54,669 bases of DNA from Bacteroidota bacterium. GTDB taxonomy: Bacteria; Bacteroidota; Bacteroidia; UKL13-3. The notes under the pieces were generated by a model, which saw nothing but the letters and a program-made list of their open reading frames with translations, was not told the DNA's origin and searched no databases. The stretch's first letter is position 1. Each line of letters begins with the position of its first letter. A program made the translations under genes and the position numbers. Below, one piece after another: positions 8,677-18,833 of the stretch. The stretch is from NCBI GenBank assembly GCA_027487835.1, contig JAIYCU010000007.1, positions 1-54,669 of the forward strand. The letters run 5' to 3'.

Positions 8677-9099
8677 TTATGCATTTTGGGTTAAAGCAAA
8701 GGCATACATTTTCATTTGTTTAATCATGCTTGCAAAGCCGTTACTTCTTTGCGAACCAATCATATGTTGCATACCAATTTTTTCTATAAAATATAATTCT
8801 GTTTCAACAATTTGTGCGGGAGATTTACCGCTCAATATTCTCACCAATAAACTCACTAGTCCTTTTGTAATTTCTGTATTGCTATCAGCTTCAAAAAACA
8901 ATTTTCCATCTTGCTGAACTGGAAACAACCAAACTTTGCTTTGACAACCTTTTACAATGTATTCGTCAGCTTTATGTTCTAAGGGCATTTCTGGTAGTTT
9001 CTTGCCCAAGTCCATTAAATAGAAAAGCTTACTTTCCATATCGTCTTCAAACAAAGAAAAATCATCAATAATTTCATCTTGAATTTCTGTGGTTGTCAT
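8677..9099 (-). CDS. sufE: Cysteine desulfuration protein SufE
   Basis: Sulfur acceptor that takes persulfide from SufS and passes it to SufB. The acceptor Cys is C52 in YIVKGCQSKVWLFP, the exact family context. The helical C-terminus contains GLVSLLVRILSGKSPAQIV and IGMQHMIGSQRSNGFASM, both standard. 140 aa is normal. It lies 5 bp downstream of sufS and 3 bp upstream of the DUF59 gene, so the three are one transcript. Confidence 0.95.
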   Translation of the reverse strand: MTTTEIQDEIIDDFSLFEDDMESKLFYLMDLGKKLPEMPLEHKADEYIVKGCQSKVWLFPVQQDGKLFFEADSNTEITKGLVSLLVRILSGKSPAQIVETELYFIEKIGMQHMIGSQRSNGFASMIKQMKMYAFALTQNA

Positions 9100-9104
9100 A
9101 CTGC

Positions 9105-10334
9105 TTATCTATTAATCATTTTTTGCAAAGTGGCCAATAGGCTGTCAATTTCCTCTATCGTATTGTAAATTGCAAATGATGCACGCACGGTACCTTCAAT
9201 GCCAAAAAACTTCATTAAGGGTTGTGTGCAATGGTGTCCTGTTCTTACTGCAATACCTTTGGCATCTAGCAACAAGCCTGTATCAAAGGGATGCTTCCCT
9301 TCTATTAAAAACGATTGAACCGCCACCTTATGAGGGGCTGTTCCAAATAGTTTTATTCGGTTTGAACCTAGTTCCTTGAGACCCATAACAAAGTGTTGGA
9401 GCAATTGCGTTTCCCATTGCATGATGGCCTCTTTGCCTAAATCATTTACAAAATCTAAGGCGTCTTTAAAGGCAATAACGTCCCCAATATTAGGCGTTCC
9501 AGCTTCAAATTTAAAAGGGATGTCGTTGTAAGTAGTTTTTTCAAAACTCACATCCTTAATCATTTCACCACCACCTTGGTAGGGTGGCATTTTATCTAAT
9601 AATTCACGCTTCCCATAAAGCACCCCCACACCCGTTGGTCCGTATAGCTTATGACTGCTAAGTGTTAAAAAATCTACATCTAAGGTTTGTACATTAATTG
9701 GCAAATGCGACCCAGCTTGCGCGCCGTCTAACAAAACAACCGCCTTGTATTGATGTGCTGCCTCAATAATTTCTTTCACAGGATTGATTGTACCCAAGGC
9801 ATTACTTGCCCAAACACAGGCTACAATTTTGGTTTGAGCCGAAAGCAATTGGTGAAAAGCATTCATGTCCAATTCGCCATTGGCATGAATTGGAATTACC
9901 TTTAGTTTAGCCCCAGTTTCTTCACACACCATTTGCCAAGGAACAATATTGCTATGGTGCTCCATATAAGAAATAAGCACTTCATCGCCAGGCTTTAAAA
10001 AGGCCTTACCATAAGTTTGCGCAACTAAATTAATGCTTTCTGTAACACCTTTGGTAAAAATACATTCGGCCGCTTCTTTCGCATTTATAAAGGATTGAAC
10101 TGCCTTTCTGGTGTCTTCATAAAATCCAGTAGATCGATCTGCCAATGCATGTGCTCCTCTATGAATATTGGCATTGTGAAATTTGTAATAGTTATCCAAA
10201 GCCTCTATAACCGATAAAGGTTTTTGGGTTGTAGCCGCATTATCCAAATAAATAAGTGGATGCCCATTTACTTGCTGATGCAAAATTGGAAACTGGTTTC
10301 GTATCGAACTAATATCTAAGCTTGCTACATTCAT
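9105..10334 (-). CDS. sufS: Cysteine desulfurase SufS
   Basis: PLP-dependent group II cysteine desulfurase, releasing sulfur from cysteine as an enzyme persulfide. PLP lysine is K229 in SSHKLYGPTGVG; the catalytic Cys is C369 in RTGHHCTQPLM. N-terminal YLDNAATTQKP and NIHRGAHALADRST are standard, and 409 aa is the usual size. It is followed by sufE at 5 bp and preceded by sufD at 44 bp. One copy of the GGTTCAAACC motif lies inside at 9359-9368, encoding Gly-Ser-Asn. Confidence 0.97.
   Translation of the reverse strand: MNVASLDISSIRNQFPILHQQVNGHPLIYLDNAATTQKPLSVIEALDNYYKFHNANIHRGAHALADRSTGFYEDTRKAVQSFINAKEAAECIFTKGVTESINLVAQTYGKAFLKPGDEVLISYMEHHSNIVPWQMVCEETGAKLKVIPIHANGELDMNAFHQLLSAQTKIVACVWASNALGTINPVKEIIEAAHQYKAVVLLDGAQAGSHLPINVQTLDVDFLTLSSHKLYGPTGVGVLYGKRELLDKMPPYQGGGEMIKDVSFEKTTYNDIPFKFEAGTPNIGDVIAFKDALDFVNDLGKEAIMQWETQLLQHFVMGLKELGSNRIKLFGTAPHKVAVQSFLIEGKHPFDTGLLLDAKGIAVRTGHHCTQPLMKFFGIEGTVRASFAIYNTIEEIDSLLATLQKMINR
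9359..9368 (-). repeat. Dispersed motif GGTTTGAACC
   Basis: Inside sufS; coding strand GGT-TCA-AAC (Gly-Ser-Asn); extended to GGTTCAAACCGAA on that strand. Confidence 0.7.
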
Positions 10335-10378
10335 ATTTTTATCTACTAGAGGCCAGAGTCCAAAAGCTAGATGCCATT

Positions 10379-11665
10379 TTATAATTTCCGTTCAATTTCA
10401 CTTTCTAAGATTTGCACCAATTCAGGAATTTTTATTTTCTCAGCAATATCATCAGCAAAAGCATTAAGCAATAACTTTCTTGCTTCGTTTTCTGATATTC
10501 CCCTGCTGCGTAAATAAAACATTGGCTCCTCATCTAACTGACCAATTGTTGCGCCATGGGTGCACTTAACATCATCTGCAAATATCTCTAACTGCGGTTT
10601 TGTATTAACTGTGGCATCATTGCTTAGCAAAATATTTTGATTCCGTTGGTATGCATTTGTTTTTTGAGCATCCAAATGAACCATTATCTTTCCATTAAAA
10701 ACAGCTACTGATTTATCCTTAAGGATGCCTTTATACTTTTCATCGCTAAAACAATTAGGCTTGGCATGATCTACCCTGCTGTGGTTGTCCACAAATTGGT
10801 TTCCATCCGGAATATATAAACCATATAAGAGACTATTGCAGTTTTCGCCATTCATATAAAAATGCAAGTTATTACGCACCCATTGGCCATCTAAGGTTAG
10901 TGTAACTTGGTTGATGTTGGTATTAGCATTTTGAAATATCTGTGTATAATTGTTATGGTAGGTTTCTCCTTTTGCACGCTGTACCTTATAGTGTTCAAGG
11001 GATGCATTTTCGTCCACAAAAATTTCATTGACCACATTTGTAAAAGAACTTTGGCTCCCTACCGCAATATAATTTTCGATTATGGTAGCAGAAGCCGACT
11101 TTTCAATTACAATTAAATTTCTTGGCTGTTGTAATACATGTCCAGCATTTGCATCTGTAATATTGGTAATCATGAGAGGGAATTTCATTTGCTTACCAGC
11201 TGGCACGTATACAAAAGCGCCATCGCTCATCAATGCAGAGTTCATGGCAATAAGACCTTCTTCAAGTTGCAGGTATTTGCCAAAATGAGCCTCAAAAACG
11301 GCAGCATGTGCTTTTCTCGCATTTGCTAAATTGGTACAAACTAATTCTGCATCTTCCTCTAACCATACACTTAAATCTGGGAAAAGACAACCATTAACAA
11401 ATACAATCTTATTTGCAGTAATTGTATTTAAAATCCCAGCGTCTAACAAAGACTGTGCGTCTAAATTACTTATGCAGGTAGAAGCAAAGCCTATTTCTGC
11501 AATTTTGCTAAGATTGGTGTATTTCCACTCTTCGTGCTTTGTGGTAGGCAATCCATTTTTTTGGAAGGCATCAAAAGCGCTTTTTCTATATTCAAAGAAG
11601 TTATCTTTTTGAGCTTGCTGCTCATATAAGTTAAACTCACTTTCTATTTGTTGAAATAAATTCAT
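10379..11665 (-). CDS. sufD: Fe-S cluster assembly protein SufD
   Basis: Scaffold partner of SufB in the SufBC2D complex, needed for iron acquisition. The 428 aa sequence has the helical N-terminus with the HEEWKYTNLS motif, a right-handed beta-helix core and the C-terminal helical segment around CTHGATIGQLDEEPMFYLRS, in which the conserved His and Cys (KCTHGAT) are kept. It sits 27 bp downstream of sufC and is cotranscribed with the operon. It lacks the Cys-rich features of SufB, as expected. Confidence 0.95.
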   Translation of the reverse strand: MNLFQQIESEFNLYEQQAQKDNFFEYRKSAFDAFQKNGLPTTKHEEWKYTNLSKIAEIGFASTCISNLDAQSLLDAGILNTITANKIVFVNGCLFPDLSVWLEEDAELVCTNLANARKAHAAVFEAHFGKYLQLEEGLIAMNSALMSDGAFVYVPAGKQMKFPLMITNITDANAGHVLQQPRNLIVIEKSASATIIENYIAVGSQSSFTNVVNEIFVDENASLEHYKVQRAKGETYHNNYTQIFQNANTNINQVTLTLDGQWVRNNLHFYMNGENCNSLLYGLYIPDGNQFVDNHSRVDHAKPNCFSDEKYKGILKDKSVAVFNGKIMVHLDAQKTNAYQRNQNILLSNDATVNTKPQLEIFADDVKCTHGATIGQLDEEPMFYLRSRGISENEARKLLLNAFADDIAEKIKIPELVQILESEIERKL

Positions 11666-11692
11666 TTTTGCTTGCTAGTTCTTTTGCTAAAA

Positions 11693-12451
11693 TTACAAAG
11701 CTGCTTCAACTTCTTGTTTGATCCAATCGTAGCCTTTAACCTCTAGTTCTTTGGCAAGAGAGGCATCTCCACTCTTTACAATTCTACCTTTGTATAAAAC
11801 ATGAACAAAATCTGGTATGATATAATCAAGCAAACGTTGGTAATGTGTAATAACAAGAAAAGATCGCTCTGAATTTCTAAGTTTATTTACCCCCGCTGAA
11901 ACTAAACGTAAAGCATCGATGTCTAAACCAGAATCAGTTTCATCTAGGATGGCAAATTTTGGTTCAAGCATAGCCATTTGAAATACTTCATTGCGCTTCT
12001 TTTCTCCCCCGCTAAAACCTTCATTCAAAGAACGAGAGGTAAGCGATTTATCCATTTCCATTTCCTCCATTTTACTTTTCATGAACTTCAAAAAGTCGGT
12101 AGCCTCCATTGGGGCTAAGCCATGGTATTTTCTTTTTTCGTTGATGGCAGTTTTCAAAAAATTTGTAGAACTCACTCCTGGTATTTCTACAGGATATTGA
12201 AATGCTAAAAACAAACCCTCTCTTGCTCTGTCTTCAGGAGAAAGCGATAATAAATCCTTGCCTAAAAAATCAACATTTCCATCTATAACTTCATAATCCG
12301 ATCTGCCGGCTAAAACAGATGACAAAGTACTTTTTCCTGCGCCATTTGGGCCCATGATGGCATGCACTTCGCCTGGCTTTATATCTAAATTAATTCCATT
12401 TAAAATGGATTTTCCTTCAATGGATGCTTTTAAATTTTCTATTTTTAACAT
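11693..12451 (-). CDS. sufC: Fe-S cluster assembly ATPase SufC
   Basis: ABC-type ATPase that drives conformational change of the SufBCD scaffold. Walker A is GPNGAGKST (34-42), the signature is FSGGEKKRNEVFQMA, Walker B is FAILDETDSGLD, and the switch His is in VITHYQRLLDYI. 252 aa is typical. The gene lies 15 bp after sufB. No membrane segment is present, in keeping with a cytosolic role. Confidence 0.97.
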   Translation of the reverse strand: MLKIENLKASIEGKSILNGINLDIKPGEVHAIMGPNGAGKSTLSSVLAGRSDYEVIDGNVDFLGKDLLSLSPEDRAREGLFLAFQYPVEIPGVSSTNFLKTAINEKRKYHGLAPMEATDFLKFMKSKMEEMEMDKSLTSRSLNEGFSGGEKKRNEVFQMAMLEPKFAILDETDSGLDIDALRLVSAGVNKLRNSERSFLVITHYQRLLDYIIPDFVHVLYKGRIVKSGDASLAKELEVKGYDWIKQEVEAAL

Positions 12452-12466
12452 GATACTATTCTATAA

Positions 12467-13915
12467 TTAACCAACACTTCCCTCTAAAGATACAGCCAAA
12501 AGCTTTTGTGCTTCTACGGCAAACTCCATTGGTAATTGATTTAAAACTTCTTTACAAAAACCGTTTACAATGAGTGAGATGGCTTCTTCTAATCCAATTC
12601 CTCTTTGATTGCAATAAAAAATTTGATCTTCCCCAATTTTACTTGTGCTAGCCTCATGTTCTAAAGTAGCGGTATTATTATTTACTTCTATATAGGGAAA
12701 TGTATGTGCACCAGATCGATCACCAATTAACATACTATCGCATTGGGTATAGTTTCTGGCTTGCTCTGCTTTCTTATTTATTTTAACCAATCCGCGGTAG
12801 CTGTTATGCGACCTACCTGCCGAGATTCCTTTGGAAACAATCCTACTTTTTGTATGCTTTCCAATATGAATCATTTTGGTACCTGTATCTGCCACTTGTG
12901 CATTGTTTGTTACGGCTACCGAGAAAAACTCTCCTGTGCTATAATCACCCTTTAATATGCATGATGGATATTTCCATGTAATGGCAGAGCCAGTTTCTAC
13001 TTGGGTCCAACTAATTTTTGCATAGGCACCTTCGCAAATACCACGTTTAGTTACAAAATTGAAAATACCACCCTTGCCTTCTTTATCGCCTGGATACCAA
13101 TTTTGAACTGTTGAATACTTGATTTCGGCTTTTTCTAAAGCTACTAATTCAACTACTGCAGCATGTAATTGGTTTTCATCACGCATTGGGGCAGTGCAAC
13201 CTTCTAAATAACTAACGTAGCTGCCTTCATCTGCAATAATTAAAGTTCGCTCAAATTGACCTGTATTCTCGGCATTAATTCTAAAATAAGTGCTCAATTC
13301 CATAGGGCATCTTACTCCTTTTGGAATGTATACAAAAGAGCCATCCGAGAATACTGCGCTGTTAAGCGCAGAAAAATAATTATCTGTATAAGGAACAACC
13401 GAACCCAAGTATTTTTTGATTAGCTCTGGGTGTTCATGCACAGCTTCGCTAATAGAGCAAAAAATAACACCCTTTTCTTTAAGTTGCTCTTTAAAGGTTG
13501 TGGCAATTGATACAGAATCAAATACAGCATCCACAGCCACACCTGTTAATCTCTTTTGTTCTTGAAGACTAATACCCAACTTTTCAAAAGTTTTTAAAAG
13601 TTCTGGGTCAACTTGGTCTAAGCTATCTAACTGTATTTTTTGTTTGGGAGCAGCGTAATAAATGATATCCTGATAATTAATTTTAGGATATTGAAAGTTT
13701 TGCCAACTTGGCTCTTCCATTTTTTGCCAATACCTAAATGCCTTTAAACGGTATTCAAGCATCCATTCGGGTTCATTTTTTTTTGCCGAAATAAATCGAA
13801 CGATATCTTCGTTTAACCCTTTTGGTGCTGTATCCATTTCAATATCGGTAACAAATCCGTACTTATATTCCTGGCTTACAACCTGATCTATAATATCAAC
13901 TTCTTGTTCAGACAT
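12467..13915 (-). CDS. sufB: Fe-S cluster assembly scaffold SufB
   Basis: Main scaffold on which the SUF cluster is built. The 482 aa protein has [21 protein letters not shown], the [10 protein letters not shown] segment, [20 protein letters not shown], and near the C-terminus [21 protein letters not shown], all standard SufB landmarks. It is the first gene of sufB-C-D-S-E-DUF59; no sufA or iron-responsive repressor gene is linked. A TAnnTTTG box stands 23 bp before the start. Confidence 0.97.
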   Translation of the reverse strand: MSEQEVDIIDQVVSQEYKYGFVTDIEMDTAPKGLNEDIVRFISAKKNEPEWMLEYRLKAFRYWQKMEEPSWQNFQYPKINYQDIIYYAAPKQKIQLDSLDQVDPELLKTFEKLGISLQEQKRLTGVAVDAVFDSVSIATTFKEQLKEKGVIFCSISEAVHEHPELIKKYLGSVVPYTDNYFSALNSAVFSDGSFVYIPKGVRCPMELSTYFRINAENTGQFERTLIIADEGSYVSYLEGCTAPMRDENQLHAAVVELVALEKAEIKYSTVQNWYPGDKEGKGGIFNFVTKRGICEGAYAKISWTQVETGSAITWKYPSCILKGDYSTGEFFSVAVTNNAQVADTGTKMIHIGKHTKSRIVSKGISAGRSHNSYRGLVKINKKAEQARNYTQCDSMLIGDRSGAHTFPYIEVNNNTATLEHEASTSKIGEDQIFYCNQRGIGLEEAISLIVNGFCKEVLNQLPMEFAVEAQKLLAVSLEGSVG

Positions 13916-13937
13916 GTAAAAGTTTCATTTGAGGTAG

Positions 13938-13945
13938 CAAAATTA
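13938..13945 (-). promoter_or_regulatory. Predicted -7 box of the suf operon
   Basis: TAATTTTG on the minus strand matches the Bacteroidota TAnnTTTG element. Initiation about 7 bases on would give a leader of roughly 16 bases before the sufB ATG. No clear -33 TTG is seen at the usual spacing, so confidence is moderate. Confidence 0.5.
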
Positions 13946-14024
13946 TGATTTTTGTCAGATTTATTTGTACTAAATCTAAATAAAAGACAAGAATAAGTTT
14001 GGAATGTTTTAGTAAATTTTAAAT

Positions 14025-14052
14025 AAAAAAAGGGGCCGAAGCCCCTTTTTTT
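14025..14052 (-). terminator. Terminator after the LamG/T9SS gene
   Basis: AGGGGC (14031-14036), loop CGAA, GCCCCT (14041-14046), flanked by A and T runs. It stands 16 bp after the stop of the minus-strand gene ending at 14069 and insulates the suf promoter. Confidence 0.88.
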
Positions 14053-14068
14053 ATTTAGTAGTGAAAAC

Positions 14069-17000
14069 TTAGTTTCTCATTTTTACCAATTTAAAGGTTT
14101 GTTGTTTGCCCTGATAGGTTAATTTGAGGAAGTAAATTCCACCAGGTAATTGACCTGCTTCATCTAAATAAATTTGATGTTGACCTGCTTCTAAGCCCAT
14201 TTGTTTATTAAACATGGTTTTTCCATTGATGTCTATTAATTCAAAATTCAAGGCAATGTCTTCTTTCATTTGAAGATTAATCACAAGTTCAGCTGCAAAC
14301 GGATTCGGCATGATTCCTTTTACCAAAATGTTTTCTTCTTCAATTGATAATATCACCACATTGCTAAGATTTTCTGTTCCATCATTATCAACTTGTCTTA
14401 ATCTATAATATAAAGTTGCATAACCTAATCCAAATGCTTTGCTGTCTTCAAATTGGTAATTAGAAAGTTTAGAAGCATTTCCCATTCCCATAACTTTACC
14501 AATGGCAGTATAAAAAATTCCATCCGTACTACGTTCAATCACAAAATGACTGTTATTAATTTCTAAAGCAGTGGCCCAATTTAATATTGCATCACCTTCG
14601 CTTATTGAACCTTTAAAGAACGCATATTTTACAGGCAATGGATTAGTAGAAGTGTTACTAGCAATACCATATTGCTTTGCAAAAGCATTGGTGGCAGGTA
14701 ACCAAAAACGAACGCTTTGGTTGCTTAAGTTTAGGGTATCAGCCGTATTTCTTGCCATAGTCCATAATCCCGAAGAACCACTTTCGCGAATAGCTAAAAA
14801 GATGGAGTCAAGGGCACTGTTACCAATATTTCCACTTGGCACTATAAAAGTTGCCAAGGCACTATCATAGGTTGGCGTACCATAGTTATAAAGAATCCAA
14901 TATCTATTATGACCCGTTTTAGTGCCTGAGGTAACAATTGTGTCTGGTAAGAAACCAAGTGGTTGTTCTCTAAAATAATGCGCTGCAACCTCAGTTGTGC
15001 CGCTCATGTTGGCAAAAGAAAGGCTAATATTTTTACCTGCAAACGACTGCGAAGCAGAGCTAGTAATGGTTTGAATATTGGCAAGGCCTGTATCTAAAGG
15101 CAATGAACTATTAAACCATGCTGGCGTAGCTGTTAGGTTATTAAAATCAAAGTTATTTAGGAAGCCTGGATTACAATTACCGGATAAGTCGCCCATAATT
15201 GAAGCACCAACTCCATCATCAAATCTAAGCATTTGCATAATGTTTGCATTGCTCATAGGCATGCGTTTTCTATGCATATTCAAACGAATTTCGGCTGTAC
15301 TAAGGGCGGTATTCCAATATTGATAATTTTCTAAACCACCATTAAATGCAGCACCTAGTCCTGCTCTTCTGCCGATATAAATTGGTCGGCCAGAGCTTAC
15401 AACGTCTCCTGTTAAAGCGGTATCAATGCCTATCTGACCATTAACAAATAGCCTTAAAGAGGTACCACTATAAACCAAAGCAAGGTGCGCCCAACTGTTA
15501 AAGTTTAATAATTTTGAACTATTTACAGATAAATATCCATTGGTTGTTTTAATTACAACCTGTGGTGTTAATCCATTGATATTAATAGTTAATGAGGTAT
15601 CATTAAGGGAGGAATCTAAAGAATATAAACTAGATGAGCCGACTGCATTTGAGATTCGTACCCATGATTCAATGGTAAAATTAGATAATGGTTTAACGGT
15701 TTGGTTATTATTGATTAAAATATAATCATCTGCCCCATCAAACTGTAAACGAGTACCAGCGGTTGTGCCTAGGATAGGTGATTGAACAATAATAGTTTTG
15801 TAGGCAGTATCATTGTTTTTATCGCCATCGCCAGGCAATTCTGTCCAAGTTTTAATGGTATAAGTACCTGCAACAGTTGGCGAAAAAGTATTTGGGAAAC
15901 TAACATTAGCAGAGGCAGCGGCGGAAATAAAACTTACACTAGCACTGTCTGAAAAAACGATTGCGTTTGTTGCATTTCTAACCTGCATTTTAACAGGAAC
16001 TCCAAATTGTGTATTAGAACCATAATTATAAACAGAGGCAGAAGTTCCATTAAAAGATTGACCTATCGGAAATGATTCACAAGGACTATTGATAGAAGTT
16101 ACACCTAGGTCGTTGGCCAATTGCAATCTTGGTTCAACCATAAATCTAAAATTCGAATTGGTGGTAAGGAAGTCGGTCCATACGGTATTACCTGTTGGTG
16201 AAGTATAATAAAATGTTTGCCCTCTAATGGGTGTTTCTGCTTGGAAAGAGAAGGAGGCATTTACTGTTCCTGTTTGTCTAACTCCAACAAAGAAGGTTCC
16301 GCCAATTGGAACTGGTGGGTTTACTGGTATGGTGTTTAAACCTGCTGTGGTAGCAAAAGGCGCCGATTCCCATAAGAGAGTTCCTGGTGTTCCTAAGGCA
16401 GTGGTGTCCCAAATGCCTACTTTTAAAGTGGTTCCTCCTGCGCTAAAATTTACACCCACTTGGTTAATACTGTTACTGCCCGAATAAGGAAATTTCGCTA
16501 CAAAATCTCCTGTTGCTCCTGTGAAGCCTACACCTCCAGTTGGAATTTTAAAAGGATCAGCATAATTGTAAGTATTCAAGTTAACAATTTGGCCATAAAT
16601 TTTAGAATTATTTGCATTGTTATTGTCAGGTGCACAAAACACTCTAACTGTATCAGTACCTGTATTTAGGGAGGAATATCCTGGAAATGAAATTGTCTTC
16701 TCCTGACCAGGTAGCAAAGAATCTACTAAAATAGAATCTAACAAATTATTAACAGGTCTAACGCGAACATAAAAGTATCTATCTAATAAAGTGTCACTTC
16801 CTAAGTTTTTAACCCTCGCTCTAACCGAATAAGGAGAAGCAAATGGGATAGGCATTTTTCCTAAACTATAAACTTCTACAACTTGTGCATCATTGGTTGG
16901 TGTTTTCTTTCCTAAGTACAACTGAGGTCTAAAAGAACTTGCTCCAGTTAGCGTTCCTAAGGTTGCTAAACTTGCACCTTGAATGTTTCTTTGTCCATTT

Positions 17001-17533
17001 ACAACACCAGTGTTGCAACTATAAACTGCGGCAGTAGTTGCTGGTGGGGAAGCTTCCCATTGGTAGGCAACATAAACGCCTCCACCTGTATATACAAATG
17101 GTTTTTGCAAGGTAACAAAATAAGGTCCTGCTACATTTGGAATGGTCATAGAACCGTTGTAAACCGTATCCATTGCACCTCTTGATTGAACAATAGAATC
17201 CCACAATGTATTTTTTAGAAAACCTGCATCAGAGGTGTTAACCATAAAAATACGCATATTTCCAGAAACACCAGTTGTAATTGGCGTAGTTAAAATATAA
17301 CCCGCCCTAAAAATGGTATCACCCGGATTAAAAATACCTGCAAAATCAGCGGCAGGATAAATTGCGCAGCTCCTATGAGCAGCAAAACTAGTAACTGGTC
17401 CTCGACCAGCACCAGATGTTCCACCAGCTGTAACTGGGATAGTAAAATAGGTGTAAGATTGCGCATTTGCTTGATGAATGAGCAATACGTTTAGCACCAA
17501 AAACTTGATAAAAAGTAAAATTTTTCTTCTCAT
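14069..17533 (-). CDS. Large T9SS-secreted protein with LamG-like domain
   Basis: 1154 aa exported protein. Signal peptide: residues about 1-25, ending HQANAQ. The first 580 residues are repeated beta-rich, Thr/Gly/Asn-rich segments, including two adhesin-like stretches about gap-free deficits (NDLGVTSI and TNDAQVVEV openings) that look like CARDB/Ig-type modules. A concanavalin-like LamG domain follows (about 600-760; QFDGADDYILI at its start, FTIESWVRI, IYIGRRAG). A type A sorting tail ends the protein (MPNPFAAELVINL ... GGIYFLKLTY). The LamG fold suggests glycan or protein binding at the surface; no catalytic motif is seen. It is monocistronic by its terminator. Confidence 0.85.
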   Translation of the reverse strand: MRRKILLFIKFLVLNVLLIHQANAQSYTYFTIPVTAGGTSGAGRGPVTSFAAHRSCAIYPAADFAGIFNPGDTIFRAGYILTTPITTGVSGNMRIFMVNTSDAGFLKNTLWDSIVQSRGAMDTVYNGSMTIPNVAGPYFVTLQKPFVYTGGGVYVAYQWEASPPATTAAVYSCNTGVVNGQRNIQGASLATLGTLTGASSFRPQLYLGKKTPTNDAQVVEVYSLGKMPIPFASPYSVRARVKNLGSDTLLDRYFYVRVRPVNNLLDSILVDSLLPGQEKTISFPGYSSLNTGTDTVRVFCAPDNNNANNSKIYGQIVNLNTYNYADPFKIPTGGVGFTGATGDFVAKFPYSGSNSINQVGVNFSAGGTTLKVGIWDTTALGTPGTLLWESAPFATTAGLNTIPVNPPVPIGGTFFVGVRQTGTVNASFSFQAETPIRGQTFYYTSPTGNTVWTDFLTTNSNFRFMVEPRLQLANDLGVTSINSPCESFPIGQSFNGTSASVYNYGSNTQFGVPVKMQVRNATNAIVFSDSASVSFISAAASANVSFPNTFSPTVAGTYTIKTWTELPGDGDKNNDTAYKTIIVQSPILGTTAGTRLQFDGADDYILINNNQTVKPLSNFTIESWVRISNAVGSSSLYSLDSSLNDTSLTININGLTPQVVIKTTNGYLSVNSSKLLNFNSWAHLALVYSGTSLRLFVNGQIGIDTALTGDVVSSGRPIYIGRRAGLGAAFNGGLENYQYWNTALSTAEIRLNMHRKRMPMSNANIMQMLRFDDGVGASIMGDLSGNCNPGFLNNFDFNNLTATPAWFNSSLPLDTGLANIQTITSSASQSFAGKNISLSFANMSGTTEVAAHYFREQPLGFLPDTIVTSGTKTGHNRYWILYNYGTPTYDSALATFIVPSGNIGNSALDSIFLAIRESGSSGLWTMARNTADTLNLSNQSVRFWLPATNAFAKQYGIASNTSTNPLPVKYAFFKGSISEGDAILNWATALEINNSHFVIERSTDGIFYTAIGKVMGMGNASKLSNYQFEDSKAFGLGYATLYYRLRQVDNDGTENLSNVVILSIEEENILVKGIMPNPFAAELVINLQMKEDIALNFELIDINGKTMFNKQMGLEAGQHQIYLDEAGQLPGGIYFLKLTYQGKQQTFKLVKMRN

Positions 17534-17598
17534 ACACTTAATATTTAATAGTATAAATTTACATTTTTTTTTATTAAAAAAGCCTTTTTAGATTTTTT

Positions 17599-17606
17599 TA
17601 CCTTTG
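17599..17606 (+). promoter_or_regulatory. Predicted -7 box of the alpha/beta hydrolase gene
   Basis: TACCTTTG matches TAnnTTTG and lies 19 bases before the TTG start at 17626, giving a leader of about 12 bases. Confidence 0.5.
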
Positions 17607-17625
17607 ACGATGTAATTTTTCCACT

Positions 17626-18393
17626 TTGAAACTTAATTTTAAAAAATACGGTGAGGGTGAAATACCTCTGGTAATCCTTCATGGATTTATGGGTTCCCTT
17701 GACAATTGGCATACCTTGGCTACAAAATTTGCAGATTTCGGCGCTGTAATTACAGTAGACCAAAGAAACCATGGGAAATCGCCTCATACCGACAAACATT
17801 CAATTCCTTTAATGGTAAATGATTTGAAACTATTCTTGGATCAACAAAACCTTGAAACCATTTATTTAATGGGACATTCAATGGGTGGAAAGGTTGCCAT
17901 GCAATTTGCGCTTGAATATCCAGGAATGCTAGAAAAGCTAATCATTGTAGACATTGCTCCTCGAAAATATAAGCGAGGTCATGATGATGTTTTTGAAGCT
18001 ATTTATGCCATCGACTTAAATGCTATACAAACTAGAAAGGAGGCCGAATTGGCCATGGAAAAACTAATGCCTGATTATGGAACAAGGCAGTTTTTACTTA
18101 AAAACTTAGATAGAAATGCAGAGGGCGCCTACCTATGGAAGATGAACCTTCCAGTGCTTCATACCTATTATGAAGAAATCATACAGGAGATTGGTTCAAA
18201 CCGAAAATTCTTAAATCCTACTTTGGTTATTAAAGGTGCTAGTTCAAATTATATTTCAGATAAGGATGATTCTGATTACATACAATTATTCCCAAACTAT
18301 ACATTAATTGAAATAGCGAATGCAGGGCATTGGGTTCATGCAGAACAACCCGAAATGTTTTTTAATGAGGTTGCAGATTTTTTGTACCGCTAA
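17626..18393 (+). CDS. Alpha/beta-fold hydrolase (YbfF-like esterase)
   Basis: Cytosolic alpha/beta hydrolase of 255 aa from a TTG start. Oxyanion region HGFMGSLDNW, nucleophile Ser in GHSMGG, an acidic residue after VIKGASSNYISDKD, and catalytic His in NAGHWVHAEQPEMF. The LDNW and VDQRNHGKSPHTD segments and overall layout match the YbfF group of acyl-CoA/ester hydrolases; the substrate is not determined. Its stop overlaps that of the convergent thioesterase gene by 3 bp. Confidence 0.87.
   Translation: MKLNFKKYGEGEIPLVILHGFMGSLDNWHTLATKFADFGAVITVDQRNHGKSPHTDKHSIPLMVNDLKLFLDQQNLETIYLMGHSMGGKVAMQFALEYPGMLEKLIIVDIAPRKYKRGHDDVFEAIYAIDLNAIQTRKEAELAMEKLMPDYGTRQFLLKNLDRNAEGAYLWKMNLPVLHTYYEEIIQEIGSNRKFLNPTLVIKGASSNYISDKDDSDYIQLFPNYTLIEIANAGHWVHAEQPEMFFNEVADFLYR
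18193..18202 (+). repeat. Dispersed motif GGTTCAAACC
   Basis: Inside the alpha/beta hydrolase gene; GGT-TCA-AAC (Gly-Ser-Asn), extended to GGTTCAAACCGAA. Confidence 0.7.
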
Positions 18394-18815
18394 CTTAAAC
18401 TGGCTAATGCAATAAATTCTGAAGGAACTGCAACGGTTTCTCTCTTGCTATAATCAAAACACACCATGCCTGTTTTAGCCTCACAAACTAGCACATCCTG
18501 TTGGTTTATCATTTTATAGTATAGGTCGAAACTGCGTGCGCCAAACTCAGCAGCTGTCACTGCAATGCTTAATACATCTCCATAAAAACATTCTGCCTTG
18601 TAAACCACCGCCACATCACCCATTATAACACCTACGCCTGCTAAATTTTTTTCAGACCAATTCCATTGGGCAAAATACTGCATGCGTGCTTCTTGCATAT
18701 ATTCCAAATACACATGATTGGCCAAATGGTTGCCATAATTTAAATCAGAAATGCGCACTGGAATCTGAATTTTATAGGATATATTTTCTGGTAGGACTAG
18801 TTTTATTCTTGCCAT
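18390..18815 (-). CDS. Hot-dog-fold acyl-CoA thioesterase
   Basis: 141 aa 4HBT-type protein: VRISDLNYGNHLANHVYLEYMQEAR supplies the hot-dog helix with its Asp (in DLNYGNHLAN) and the GNH signature, followed by GDVAVVYKAECFYGDVLSIAV. Likely hydrolyses a short or medium acyl-CoA, as in the YbgC/FadM group. The start is 18 bp downstream of the BtuF-like gene, so the two are probably cotranscribed. The stop overlaps the convergent hydrolase. Confidence 0.85.
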   Translation of the reverse strand: MARIKLVLPENISYKIQIPVRISDLNYGNHLANHVYLEYMQEARMQYFAQWNWSEKNLAGVGVIMGDVAVVYKAECFYGDVLSIAVTAAEFGARSFDLYYKMINQQDVLVCEAKTGMVCFDYSKRETVAVPSEFIALASLS

Positions 18816-18833
18816 GTAAAATTGTATTTAGTA